In this document: one piece after another, positions 15,002-23,263 of the stretch
Position numbering within the stretch: position 1 is the first letter of the stretch
Layout of the letters: each line of letters begins with the position of its first letter
Source of the DNA: an uncultured Bariatricus sp.
GTDB lineage: Bacteria > Bacillota > Clostridia > Lachnospirales > Lachnospiraceae
Reading direction: 5' to 3'
Assembly (NCBI GenBank): GCA_934320645.1
Contig: CAKRFP010000035.1
Location: forward strand, 1 to 27,093
Length of the DNA stretch: 27,093 bases
The notes under the pieces: model-generated
Told to the model about the DNA's origin: nothing
Databases searched by the model: none
The model's input: only the letters and a program-made list of their open reading frames with translations
Program-made: the position numbers and the translations under genes

Positions 15002-16099
15002 TTACTTTGCTCTGACATAATAATTTTTTGATCTTTCCTGAATGCATCCTTTTAACTGGAGTGACACACAGATTCCCATCACCTCCTGTGGAGTAAGTCC
15101 GGTTTCTCTCTGTAGATCATCCAGCCCCCGCGGATACAAACCGAGCTTACTATACACCAAATTTTCTTTCGTTTCAAGCTTTATTTTGTTTTTCATGTCT
15201 GACATCTTTGCGATTTTCTTCTTGATCATCCCTTTTATGATCAGTTCTTCCAGCAAATCCTCCTCTCCCAGAAGGATCCCCGCCCCCTGCCGGATCAGGC
15301 GGTTACATCCACAGCTTAAAGGCTCCGTCACCATTCCCGGAAGGGCATAAATATCTCTTCCCTGCTCCAGTGCCATGTCCGCCGTGATCAGGGATCCGCT
15401 CTTTTCTTTTGCTTCCATGACCAGCACCACATCGGCAAGTCCGCTGATCAGACGGTTTCTTGCTGGGAAATGCCAGGCGACCGGTGGCGTTCCGGGCGGC
15501 TGCTCCGACAGAACCCCTCCCCTTTTTACCAGATCCTTGTAAAGTCCTTTATGTGCTCCCGGATAACACACATCCGCGCCGCCACCCAGAACCGCAAATG
15601 TCTTTCCTCCCACATTTAATGCCCCCCGGTGTGCCATCCCGTCAATTCCAAGTGCCATTCCGCTGATGATCTGGATTCCATTCTCCGCCAGTCTTTCTAC
15701 AAAGCGGAGTGTCATTTTCTCTCCATAATTGCTGCATCTTCTAGCTCCGACCACCGCTACAGAAGCAATTTCTTCCTGCGGCATCTCCCCTATAAAAAAG
15801 AGGGCATAAGGCATCCCCGCCAGTTCTTCCAGCCGTTTCGGATAATTTTCCTGTCCACGGACTGCCATCCGAATCCCCTGGTCTGCTACTCTTTGATACG
15901 CTTCCTTCCAGTTCCTTTTCTTTTTACTTTCTTTCAGGATTTCCCACTCTTTTTCTGTGATTATAAACTCACTGATTCCTTTTTCTTCTATATAATAGAC
16001 TGCTTCCGCAGATCCTGTTTTTCTGCATAATTCCCACTTTCTGTCACCTGTGATCCCTTCCACACATGCCAGCCAGTACGCATACCATATCTCACTCAT
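15002..16099 (-). CDS. dprA: DNA-processing protein DprA/Smf
   Basis: A 365-residue DprA, the protein that loads RecA on incoming single-stranded DNA in natural transformation. Residues 1-80 are a degenerate SAM-like N-terminal domain. The Rossmann-like DprA core (about 90-290) has the motifs V-A-V-V-G-A-R-R-C-S-N-Y-G, S-G-M-A-L-G-I-D-G-M-A-H and L-G-G-G-A-D-V-C-Y-P. The C-terminal winged helix (about 305-365) includes GLTPQEVMGICVSLQLKG. It lies 5 bases downstream of the comM stop, so the two are co-translated or closely coupled. DprA is widespread in bacteria not known to be competent, so its presence does not by itself show competence. Confidence 0.97.
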   Translation of the reverse strand: MSEIWYAYWLACVEGITGDRKWELCRKTGSAEAVYYIEEKGISEFIITEKEWEILKESKKKRNWKEAYQRVADQGIRMAVRGQENYPKRLEELAGMPYALFFIGEMPQEEIASVAVVGARRCSNYGEKMTLRFVERLAENGIQIISGMALGIDGMAHRGALNVGGKTFAVLGGGADVCYPGAHKGLYKDLVKRGGVLSEQPPGTPPVAWHFPARNRLISGLADVVLVMEAKEKSGSLITADMALEQGRDIYALPGMVTEPLSCGCNRLIRQGAGILLGEEDLLEELIIKGMIKKKIAKMSDMKNKIKLETKENLVYSKLGLYPRGLDDLQRETGLTPQEVMGICVSLQLKGCIQERSKNYYVRAK

Positions 16100-16104
16100 T
16101 TTTC

Positions 16105-17631
16105 CTATCCCCAGTATTCTTTTTCCATAACCCGATACCCCAGTGCCTCCCGAAGCGCCGCAAGATCGATCTCCTCTTTTTCTTCCAGATCCGCAATCGT
16201 CCGCGCTACCTTCAGCACCTTATGATAACTCCTTACTGTCAGATTCATCACCTCATACGCCTGACGCATCATCCGTTCTTCTGCTCTTCCGAGATGGCAG
16301 AATTTTTCGATTTCATTTTGCCCCATCTGTGCATTTTTTGTGAGCTTTTCTTCCCGGAACCGTTCCCTCTGGCGCTCTCTTGCCAGCAGCACCTTTTCCC
16401 GCATGGATCTGGAATCCATCCCGGCACCTTTCCCGTTCAGTTCTTCATACTCTACCTTTGGAGCCTCCATACAGATATCGATCCGGTCAAGAAATGGCTG
16501 ACTGATCTTTCCCTGATAATTGCGAATCTGTCCGGACGTACAGGTACATTGGGGGCCTGGCGCCATCCCACAAGGGCACGGATTAGATGCGGCAACCAGC
16601 ATAAAGTCTGCCGGGAACAGATACGCCCCCTGCTGTCTTGCCAAATGAATGCATTTTTCTTCCAGCGGCTGACGGAGTACCTCCAGTACACCTCTTGGAA
16701 ATTCCGCCAGTTCGTCCAGAAAAAGCACACCTCCATGCGCAAGCGTTGCTTCTCCCGGTGACGGTACCCGTCCGCCTCCGATCAATGCCGCCCGTGTCAC
16801 TGTGTGGTGGACTTCCCGGAATGGCCGTTGCCAGATCAGCGGGTTCTCTCTTTTCAGCAGTCCTGCGGTACTGTAAATCCCCGTAATCTCCAGACTTTCT
16901 TCCCGGTCAAGGGGCGGAAGGATCGTTGGAATCCGCTTCGCAAGCATTGTTTTCCCCGAACCTGGCGGACCGATATAAAGCAGGTTGTGTCCGCCTGCCA
17001 CAGCCACCATCGTCGCCCGCTTTACAGCTTCCTGCCCCTGGATGTCACTATAATCTATGTCCCACTCCCCGCTTCCATGCGTCTCTTCCTGATCTGTACT
17101 CTCCATTGGAAGCACATAGTCGCCTTTCATCCACCGGCACACCTCTTCCAGTGTTTCTGCACCGAATATCCGGATGCCGCGCGCAAGCCTTCCCTCGTCT
17201 TCATTTGCCTTTGGAATCACACAGCACCGGAAGCCTGTCTTCTTTGCTTCCAGAACAACCGGAAGGATTCCTTCCACCGGCTGCAGCTTTCCGTCCAATC
17301 CCAGTTCCCCTGCAAACAGCACATCCTCCGCTGCTTTTTTCGGAAAAATTCCCATTGCGCCAAGTACTGCAACTGCGATCGGGAGATCGAAGACGGAGCC
17401 TTTTTTGCGGACGCATGCCGGTGACAGATTGATCACAATCTTTTTTGCCGGCATCGCATAGCCTGCGTTGCGCATTGCTGTTCTTACCCGTTCTGCGGCT
17501 TCTTTGACTTCGGAGGACAGATATCCCACCATATGAAACATGGGGAGACCGTTTCCGGCGTCTGCTTCAACCTGCACGGGTTCTACTTTCAGACCCAGTA
17601 TGGTTGCTGAGTGTACTTTATAAAATCCCAT
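16105..17631 (-). CDS. comM: YifB/ComM family Mg-chelatase-like AAA+ ATPase
   Basis: A 508-residue ComM. The N-terminal Lon-like S5-fold domain is at 1-170 (NLSPACVRKKGSVFDLPIA). Then come an AAA+ domain with Walker A G-P-P-G-S-G-K-T (221-228) and Walker B V-L-F-L-D-E-L-A-E, and the C-terminal Mg-chelatase lid. A Cys-rich NPCPCG...C-T-C segment in the ATPase domain is typical for the family. ComM is a hexameric helicase that promotes branch migration during recombination of transforming DNA. First gene of comM-dprA-topA; a consensus promoter is at 17754-17782 and AAGGG precedes the ATG. Pairing with dprA fits a recombination module. Confidence 0.96.
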   Translation of the reverse strand: MGFYKVHSATILGLKVEPVQVEADAGNGLPMFHMVGYLSSEVKEAAERVRTAMRNAGYAMPAKKIVINLSPACVRKKGSVFDLPIAVAVLGAMGIFPKKAAEDVLFAGELGLDGKLQPVEGILPVVLEAKKTGFRCCVIPKANEDEGRLARGIRIFGAETLEEVCRWMKGDYVLPMESTDQEETHGSGEWDIDYSDIQGQEAVKRATMVAVAGGHNLLYIGPPGSGKTMLAKRIPTILPPLDREESLEITGIYSTAGLLKRENPLIWQRPFREVHHTVTRAALIGGGRVPSPGEATLAHGGVLFLDELAEFPRGVLEVLRQPLEEKCIHLARQQGAYLFPADFMLVAASNPCPCGMAPGPQCTCTSGQIRNYQGKISQPFLDRIDICMEAPKVEYEELNGKGAGMDSRSMREKVLLARERQRERFREEKLTKNAQMGQNEIEKFCHLGRAEERMMRQAYEVMNLTVRSYHKVLKVARTIADLEEKEEIDLAALREALGYRVMEKEYWG

Positions 17632-17753
17632 ATGAAATTTACCCTTGCCTTTCCCGGCAAAAGTTCAGAAGTTTTTATTTCAGAAAGTGTATGGCGAAAT
17701 GCCATGAGTGATTTGCTAAAAGAAAACCGATATCTTTTAGAAAATGTATCCTT

Positions 17754-17782
17754 ATGATAGTATGGGGAGGGGATTTTGTCAA
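17754..17782 (-). promoter_or_regulatory. promoter of comM-dprA-topA
   Basis: TTGACA (complement of 17777-17782), 17-base spacer, TATCAT (complement of 17754-17759), giving a leader of about 115 bases. Element copy 2 ends 38 bases upstream of the -35. Confidence 0.75.
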
Positions 17783-17820
17783 GATGAGTTGAAGGAAAAT
17801 TTTATGTGAGTAGGTTGTGA

Positions 17821-17981
17821 GGTCGTCAGGGCAGAATTATCTTCTTCGATTCCATTGTGCAAATCATTCCGAGGAACCACTTAGGGCGAAAATCGTGTTC
17901 AGCAGAGGCTTCCACGATTTTTGTGTTTCCTCTCCATTGCACAATAAGTGAATCGAAGAAGATAATTCTGCCCTGACGACC
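17821..17981. repeat. palindromic structured element, copy 2 (shared core, private outer stem)
   Basis: 161 bases. The outer stem 17821-17852 / 17950-17981 is a perfect 32 bp, unrelated to the outer stem of copy 1 except for GATTC/GAATC at its inner end. Inside are ATTGTGCAA (17854-17862) / TTGCACAAT (17937-17945), GAGGAA (17871-17876) / TTCCTC (17927-17932), and the same apical stem as copy 1 (17887-17897 / 17913-17923). The 56-base centre 17874-17929 is identical to 6939-6994. It lies between the gatD hairpin and the comM promoter. No flanking target duplication is visible and no open frame is shared with copy 1. Confidence 0.9.
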
Positions 17982-18028
17982 ATTGTACTTTACTGACAAA
18001 ACTTTACCTTATTGTATCATAGAGATGA

Positions 18029-18080
18029 CAAAATGCCTCTGCACAGATGGGGTGAGAACCCTGTGTGCGGAGGCATTTTG
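18029..18080 (-). terminator. murT-gatD terminator-like hairpin
   Basis: CAAAATGCCTC (18029-18039) pairs with GAGGCATTTTG (18070-18080), and the stem continues through T.G, GCACA/TGTGC and a CAGG-type top. The hairpin begins 9 bases after the gatD stop. The U-tract on the minus strand is poor (TCATCTCT), so efficiency is uncertain. Confidence 0.6.
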
Positions 18081-18089
18081 CTAAAAAAG

Positions 18090-18824
18090 TTATTTACTTA
18101 AGCGTTGTTTCATGTATTCGTTGGCGTTTAATTCTAAGGTGTCGTCCAGTGGGGCGAGTGGGGCTATTTGACCGTATTTGCGTTCGAGGGCGGTTTGTAA
18201 TATAAAATCGCAGAGTACCGGGTTCTTTGGTAAAAGGGAGCCATGTGAATAGGTGCCGAAGACGTTTTTGTAGCGGGCGCCTTCGGTGTGGTCTTCTCCG
18301 TTGTTACCGTAGCCTTTGAGCATTTTGCCAAGCGGGGATACGCCTTCTCCGAGGTAGGTTTTTCCGGAATGATTCTCGAAGCCGACTACGACGGATCCAC
18401 TGCTCTCTGGGAGGGTTTCAAACATGTAGTTGCCGATCATTCGCTCTTTGGAGCCGACGGTGTGGATGTTGATTGCTCCGGTAAAGTCGAGTTGAACACC
18501 ATCCCAGGTCTTGTAGTACTGGCCAAGCATCTGATAACCTCCGCAGATGGCAAGGAAGATTTTCTCGTCGTCTACTGCGGCACGGATCTCGGCTGCTTTT
18601 CCGGTTCCAAGGTCTTTCAGAAGGACTTCCTGCTCAAAGTCCTGACCTCCACCGATGAAGAAGATATCATATCGATTTGCGTCAAGTGCTTCTCCGATCG
18701 AGCAGCCTTCTACATTAACCTTGATTCCACGGTCTTCCATGCGGCGTTTCATCGTGATGATATTGCCCCGGTCTCCATACAGATTCAGGATGTCCGGGTA
18801 AAGATGACAGATATTCAGTTCCAT
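18090..18824 (-). CDS. gatD: lipid II isoglutaminyl synthase, glutamine amidotransferase subunit GatD
   Basis: A 244-residue class I (triad) glutamine amidotransferase of the CobB/CobQ-like type. The nucleophile is Cys94 in L-A-I-C-G-G-Y-Q-M-L-G, and the catalytic His is His194 in G-T-Y-S-H-G-S-L-L-P-K-N-P. The start N-I-C-H-L-Y-P-D-I-L-N-L-Y-G-D-R-G-N matches GatD. It releases ammonia from glutamine and passes it to MurT for amidation of the alpha-carboxyl of D-Glu in lipid II, giving D-isoglutamine in the stem peptide. The gene follows murT by 15 bases; the order murT-gatD is the conserved operon. Confidence 0.96.
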   Translation of the reverse strand: MELNICHLYPDILNLYGDRGNIITMKRRMEDRGIKVNVEGCSIGEALDANRYDIFFIGGGQDFEQEVLLKDLGTGKAAEIRAAVDDEKIFLAICGGYQMLGQYYKTWDGVQLDFTGAINIHTVGSKERMIGNYMFETLPESSGSVVVGFENHSGKTYLGEGVSPLGKMLKGYGNNGEDHTEGARYKNVFGTYSHGSLLPKNPVLCDFILQTALERKYGQIAPLAPLDDTLELNANEYMKQRLSK

Positions 18825-18839
18825 TATTCCCTTTCCTCC

Positions 18840-20210
18840 TTATTCGTAGAATGCCTTGATATCGGTATGTTTGCTGATCTCACCGCGCAGGTCAAACATG
18901 GCAGTGTAGGTCGGCATGATAAATGTCGGTGTCTCATCGGATCCGATTGCCTCTAAAAGGTTCTCATAGTCACGAATCACTTCAATTCGTCCGGTGTCAA
19001 ATCCTGCGTATTTCAGGCGGAGTGCCATATCATCCGCACGGACTCCGGATACCAGAATCCGGGTAAACCGGCTGCTCTGACGTGCCAGTGCTTCAAAATC
19101 TACATCCCAGATCCAGCTGATATCGGTTCCATCTGCATAACGGTCGTTCAGAAGGAACGCAATCTTGCACTGCTCTTCATCATTAGAGATCTGGTTGATG
19201 ACCTGATTGTATCCTGCCGGGTTCTTGACCAGCATCATACGTGCTTTGGACTTGCCAAGGTCAAACTGCTCGGCACGACCGAATCCGCACTCAAATCTGC
19301 CAAGTGCGTCAACAGCTGTATCTTCATCAATTCCGACAATCTCAGAAGCCGCAACACAGGCAGCTGCATTGTAAATATTGTAGCCTCCCGGAAGGTTGAT
19401 GTGTACATCATGGCTGTGTCCGAATGCATCCAGCACGATATCTGAAGAATCCGCTCCGGTACGGACAATCTGCGTCACCCCAACCTGCGGTGTCTGACGG
19501 TGGTATCCGCATTTTGGACAGCGGAAACCGCCGAGATGGCTGTAGGTCCGATAGTCGTATTCGTATTCTGTCTTACAATGGATACAGTACACTGCATCAG
19601 AGAGCTCAAATGCAGTCTCTTTGTAGATCGGTACATTCACGCCAAACCAGACAACCTTGTTCGGTACATCATCTGCAAGGGATGCAGTCAGTGAACAGTC
19701 TGCATTCAGACAGAGCGTTGCATCCGGCACATGGGTAATTCCTTCACGGATTGCATTCAGTGTATGGGTGATCTCCCCATATCTGTCCAGCTGGTCACGA
19801 AAAATGTTGTTAACCACCAGACACTCTACCGGCAGCATCTCACTGGTCTTGCGGAAAGCCGCCTCATCACACTCGATCAGTGCATGTGTGTAAGAACATT
19901 TGCCAGAAAGACTGCAGTGCTGTGCAAACACCGTAATGATCCCGGTCAGAAGATTGGCACCGGATTTATTTGCAAAGTACTTATATCCGGCTTCTTCAAA
20001 TGCCTGCTCGATCATACGGGACGTGGTCGTCTTTCCATTGGTTCCGGTCACTACCGTAACCTTCACCCCACGTGATAATTCCTTTAAAATATCTTTGTCA
20101 ATTTTTAATGCGATCTTGCCCGGCAGGTTCGTTCCACCGCGTCCCATCCGCCGCAGGACTGCGTTGGATGTCTTACAGGCAAGTACCGCTAATCTTGTCC
20201 TTATTCCCAT
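18840..20210 (-). CDS. murT: lipid II isoglutaminyl synthase, MurT subunit
   Basis: A 456-residue Mur-ligase-like protein. The ATP site is T-G-T-N-G-K-T-T-T (55-63) in the central Mur domain. A Cys4 ribbon insert characteristic of MurT (C-I-H-C...C-P-K-C-G, about 208-234) sits within it. The C-terminal DUF1727 domain ends near 450 and docks GatD. MurT activates the D-Glu carboxylate of lipid II with ATP for amidation. First gene of murT-gatD; its promoter is at 20281-20309. The adjacent sigK gene reads the other way. Confidence 0.96.
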   Translation of the reverse strand: MGIRTRLAVLACKTSNAVLRRMGRGGTNLPGKIALKIDKDILKELSRGVKVTVVTGTNGKTTTSRMIEQAFEEAGYKYFANKSGANLLTGIITVFAQHCSLSGKCSYTHALIECDEAAFRKTSEMLPVECLVVNNIFRDQLDRYGEITHTLNAIREGITHVPDATLCLNADCSLTASLADDVPNKVVWFGVNVPIYKETAFELSDAVYCIHCKTEYEYDYRTYSHLGGFRCPKCGYHRQTPQVGVTQIVRTGADSSDIVLDAFGHSHDVHINLPGGYNIYNAAACVAASEIVGIDEDTAVDALGRFECGFGRAEQFDLGKSKARMMLVKNPAGYNQVINQISNDEEQCKIAFLLNDRYADGTDISWIWDVDFEALARQSSRFTRILVSGVRADDMALRLKYAGFDTGRIEVIRDYENLLEAIGSDETPTFIMPTYTAMFDLRGEISKHTDIKAFYE

Positions 20211-20280
20211 AATTTTTCCTTTTCTCTCGTAATCTTATTTCTTTTGTAAACCGCGCATACTACTACATGATTCAACGCTC

Positions 20281-20309
20281 ATTATAACGCATTTTCAGAC
20301 GTACCACAA
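20281..20309 (-). promoter_or_regulatory. murT-gatD promoter
   Basis: TTGTGG (complement of 20304-20309), 17-base spacer, TATAAT (complement of 20281-20286). Leader about 65 bases. Confidence 0.65.
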
Positions 20310-20335
20310 GCGCAAAATATCCCGAATGGAAAAGC

Positions 20336-20362
20336 ACAGAACGTTTCGCCTTCACATACAAT
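20336..20362 (+). promoter_or_regulatory. candidate mother-cell (sigma-E/sigma-K type) promoter of sigK
   Basis: CATACAAT (20355-20362) matches the sigma-E -10 consensus CATACANT and resembles the sigma-K -10 CATA-N3-T. An AC at 20336-20337 is 17 bases upstream, as for sigma-K -35 elements. No sigma-A -10 is apparent. The leader to the TTG start is about 22 bases and includes GAGG. Confidence 0.5.
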
Positions 20363-20391
20363 GTTAGTAACTCTATTTTGAGGTAATCGTA

Positions 20392-21024
20392 TTGAAATCC
20401 TTTCCTCCGCCCCTCACTCCCAAAGAGGAATCCGAGCTTCTGAAGTGCAGCGCGGACGGCGATCAAAACGCCCGTCATACCCTGGTTGAACACAATCTCC
20501 GCCTGGTCGCCCATGTCATAAAAAAGTATCAGCATCTGGAGGACGATACGGAAGATCTTCTCTCCATCGGAACCATTGGTCTTATCAAAGCTGTCTCCAC
20601 TTTTAATCCGGACAAAAAAGCCCGGCTTGCCACTTACGCCTGCCGCTGTATTGAAAATGAACTTCTGATGATGCTGCGCACCAAAAAGAAAAGCAGCCGG
20701 GAAACTTCCCTCTACGAACCGATCGGTACGGATCGGGAAGGAAACGAAATCCGTCTGTATGATATCATCGAATCGGATGAAGAAGATGCCTGTATGCAGC
20801 TGGCACTGAAAAACGATATTTCTCTTCTTTACGAAAAACTGGAATCGGTTCTCACCGACCGCGAACAGCTGGTACTGAAAAAGCGCTATGGTCTTTATGG
20901 TGAAAAAGAATACACCCAGAAAGAAGTGGCATCCTTCCTGGGCATCTCACGTTCCTATGTTTCGCGCATCGAAAAAGGGGCGATCCAAAAACTCCGCCCC
21001 TGCTTTCTTCCTTCTCATTTCTGA
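20392..21024 (+). CDS. sigK: sporulation mother-cell sigma factor, SigK type, without pro-sequence
   Basis: A 210-residue sigma-70 family protein. Region 2 (about 28-100) has the block E-H-N-L-R-L-V-A-H-V-I-K-K-Y and S-I-G-T-I-G-L-I-K-A. The E-P-I-G-T-D-R-E-G-N-E-I linker is diagnostic of SigK. Region 4 ends G-I-S-R-S-Y-V-S-R-I-E-K, identical to the SigK core. SigE is the main alternative; parts of region 2 (STFNPDKKARLATYA) look SigE-like. The start is a TTG (20392-20394) with GAGG 8 bases upstream; an in-frame stop at 20368-20370 rules out any long N-terminal extension. The protein begins where Bacillus pro-SigK would be cleaved, so it should be made in active form. No skin-type interruption is present. 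Confidence 0.85.
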   Translation: MKSFPPPLTPKEESELLKCSADGDQNARHTLVEHNLRLVAHVIKKYQHLEDDTEDLLSIGTIGLIKAVSTFNPDKKARLATYACRCIENELLMMLRTKKKSSRETSLYEPIGTDREGNEIRLYDIIESDEEDACMQLALKNDISLLYEKLESVLTDREQLVLKKRYGLYGEKEYTQKEVASFLGISRSYVSRIEKGAIQKLRPCFLPSHF

Positions 21025-21036
21025 TCTCTTACCGGA

Positions 21037-21088
21037 TCCTGTCTGTCCATTTTTATTCATGCTTTCTCTTTCATGCCGACAGACAGGA
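21037..21088. repeat. inverted repeat between convergent sigK and CPBP genes
   Basis: TCCTGTCTGTC (21037-21047) and GACAGACAGGA (21078-21088) are perfectly complementary over 11 bp with a 30-base T-rich loop. Position suggests a convergent terminator, but no U-tract follows on either strand. Confidence 0.45.
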
Positions 21089-21092
21089 GGCT

Positions 21093-21992
21093 CTACTCAA
21101 ACATTCCAAGTACAAAAAGCAGAACACCCAGTCCCAGAAATACCATGCTGACCAGCACAAGTCCCAGAAACGTCTTCTTTTTCTCCTTTGGCAAAAGTCC
21201 CCTGTCGTATCCCGTCTGTCCTTTGTGGATCAGATAATTTCCGGCATAAAGAAGAAACGGTCCTGCCGATGCATAGAGAAAATACACTGCCACCGTCACA
21301 AGCGGTACGCCTGTCTGTATCATGGACTCTGCACTCTCCATCTGACTGAAAGTGAGCTGCAAAAGCAGCATCGGCAGTGCATTGTTAATCAGATGAAACA
21401 GCATATTGTAAAACATATTATCGGTCTCGGCAAGCAGATATCCCATCGCGATCCCAAGCATCGCGGTCGGCACGAACCGCCAGAAGCTTCCGTGAAATGC
21501 GCCGAACACTACGGCACTGATCAGGATTGCCGGCCATGGGCTTTTAAAGCCCCGAAAGCAGCTGAAAAGTCCGCCCCGGAATGCCATTTCCTCAAAAATT
21601 GCAGGTGTCACACAAATCAGAAGAACTGCAAGTGCAAACGGCAGTCCGCCGGATAATTCACTTACACTTTCCGTTGCCCCACTCATCTGCTCCGGAAATA
21701 CATAGAGCAGAATGGAGGTCGGGATCATCGTGATCAGAAGCGTTCCAATCCACACTAATACCGTTCCGACCGTCTTTGCCAGTGTCGGTCTGTGAAATGG
21801 AAACGCACGCCTTACATCTTCCCGGAAAAGTGCCACGGTTCCAACTGCCAGCACTGCAAGAAGTCCTTCATAAAGCAAAATTCCCCACTCACCGAAAAAA
21901 TAAACACAGTATCCGGAAAGCACAAAGATGTCCACGCCGTACAGAAAAATCAGCACGATCGCCACATATGGCTTCCACGTTTTTTTATTCAT
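21093..21992 (-). CDS. CPBP family intramembrane metalloprotease (Abi/CAAX-type)
   Basis: A 299-residue multi-spanning membrane protein with about eight hydrophobic segments. The CPBP motifs are in order: E-E-M-A-F-R-G (motif 1, EExxxR), F-G-A-F-H-G (motif 2, FxxxH) and H-L-I-N-N (motif 3, HxxxN/B). These supply the glutamates and histidines of the intramembrane active site. Bacterial members are implicated in peptide processing, bacteriocin immunity or membrane protein scaffolding; the substrate here is unknown. The start is the ATG at 21990-21992, preceded by AGAGGAAG and overlapping the last 8 bases of trhP (ATGAATAA), so translation is coupled to trhP. A longer in-frame start at 22103 would lie deep inside trhP and is rejected. 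Confidence 0.9.
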   Translation of the reverse strand: MNKKTWKPYVAIVLIFLYGVDIFVLSGYCVYFFGEWGILLYEGLLAVLAVGTVALFREDVRRAFPFHRPTLAKTVGTVLVWIGTLLITMIPTSILLYVFPEQMSGATESVSELSGGLPFALAVLLICVTPAIFEEMAFRGGLFSCFRGFKSPWPAILISAVVFGAFHGSFWRFVPTAMLGIAMGYLLAETDNMFYNMLFHLINNALPMLLLQLTFSQMESAESMIQTGVPLVTVAVYFLYASAGPFLLYAGNYLIHKGQTGYDRGLLPKEKKKTFLGLVLVSMVFLGLGVLLFVLGMFE

Positions 21993-23220
21993 CTGCTTCC
22001 TCTTTTCTTCTGAGAATGTCGTATTTATCTGCCATGCCGGAAAGCTCAACATAAAGCACCTGTTTCGGATGTGGTGCGCTCTCCTGCTCCCCGCCATCCT
22101 CATTGACGATCCGTTTTACCTGAACCTCTACGTTCTCTCCGTTCGGTTTCATAATCTCAATCGTCTCGCCTACCGAGAATTTATTTCTCTGCTCGATTTT
22201 TACCATGCCATCTTTGATCTCTTCTACGATTCCAAGATAAGTATATTCCCGGATGTAGGTGTTACTGTCATAAATCTGAGCCTCTTCCGATGGCTTTCCA
22301 AAGAAAAATCCGGTTGTGAACTGACGGTAAGTGCAATTTGAAATCTGATCCAGATACCAAGGCATATTCTTCTTATAAAGCTCCGGATCCTTCTGATAAT
22401 CATCAATCGCCTTGCGATAGGTTCTCGCTACCGTTGCCACATAAAGGGCGGTCTTCATTCTGCCCTCGATCTTTAGGCTGTCGATTCCGGCATCCAGGAT
22501 TTCCGGAATATGCTCGATCATGCAGAGATCCTTGGAATTGAAAATATAGGTCCCTCTCTCATTTTCGTAAACCGGCATATATTCTCCCGGACGGGTTTCC
22601 TCCACAACAGAATATTTCCAGCGACACGGATGGGTACATGCCCCATGATTTGCATCTCTTCCTGTGAAAAAGTTACTCAGAAGGCATCTTCCCGAATAGG
22701 AAATACACATTGCTCCATGCACAAAGGTCTCGATTTCCAGATTATCCGGAATATGCGCACGGATCTCTTTGATTTCACGCATCGAAAGTTCTCTTGCAGA
22801 TACCACTCTGCTTGCGCCCTGTTTGTACCAAAACAGATAAGTTGCGTAGTTGGTATTATTTGCCTGGGTGCTGATGTGGCGCTCAATCTCCGGACATACT
22901 TCCTTCGCAATCTCAAATACGCCCGGATCTGCGATGATCAGCGCATCCGGCTTAATCTCTTTCAATTCTTCAAAATATTCCCGCACACCTTCCAGATCAT
23001 AGTTGTGTGCCAGAATATTGGCGGTTACATAGACTTTTACGTCGTGCTCATGTGCAAACTGAATGCCTTCGATCATATCTTCTTTTGAGAAATTCTTTGC
23101 CTTGGCACGAAGTCCAAATGCTTCTCCTCCGATATAAACTGCATCTGCGCCAAATACAACTGCAGTCTTCAGTACTTCCAGGCTGCTTGCCGGTATCAAT
23201 AATTCAGGATGTCTTGCCAT
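21985..23220 (-). CDS. trhP: U32 family peptidase-like tRNA hydroxylation protein TrhP
   Basis: A 411-residue U32 protein. The start P-E-L-L-I-P-A-S-S-L-E-V-L-K-T-A-V, the G-A-D-A-V-Y-I-G-G block, and the Cys-containing signature H-G-A-M-C-I-S-Y-S-G-R-C-L-L-S-N with H-G-A-C-T-H-P-C-R-W are those of TrhP (YegQ/YrrN-YrrO). TrhP is an Fe-S-dependent factor that makes 5-hydroxyuridine at tRNA wobble position 34 using prephenate. A C-terminal beta domain (about 330-405) follows. The next gene upstream is trmR, which methylates this 5-hydroxyuridine, so the pair forms a two-step mo5U34 pathway as in Bacillus yrrM-yrrN/O. The Fe-S and prephenate roles are family knowledge, not visible here. Confidence 0.9.
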   Translation of the reverse strand: MARHPELLIPASSLEVLKTAVVFGADAVYIGGEAFGLRAKAKNFSKEDMIEGIQFAHEHDVKVYVTANILAHNYDLEGVREYFEELKEIKPDALIIADPGVFEIAKEVCPEIERHISTQANNTNYATYLFWYKQGASRVVSARELSMREIKEIRAHIPDNLEIETFVHGAMCISYSGRCLLSNFFTGRDANHGACTHPCRWKYSVVEETRPGEYMPVYENERGTYIFNSKDLCMIEHIPEILDAGIDSLKIEGRMKTALYVATVARTYRKAIDDYQKDPELYKKNMPWYLDQISNCTYRQFTTGFFFGKPSEEAQIYDSNTYIREYTYLGIVEEIKDGMVKIEQRNKFSVGETIEIMKPNGENVEVQVKRIVNEDGGEQESAPHPKQVLYVELSGMADKYDILRRKEEADE

Positions 23221-23263
23221 TGTTCTTTCCTTTCTGTGTTCCTGCTTTTTCTCTGCTGACTGT

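Noticed and set aside
17993..18020. A plus-strand promoter (CTGACA, 16-base spacer, TATCAT) just right of element copy 2.
   Set aside because: It would read straight into the gatD hairpin and antisense to gatD, with no gene to serve; likely chance in AT-rich DNA.
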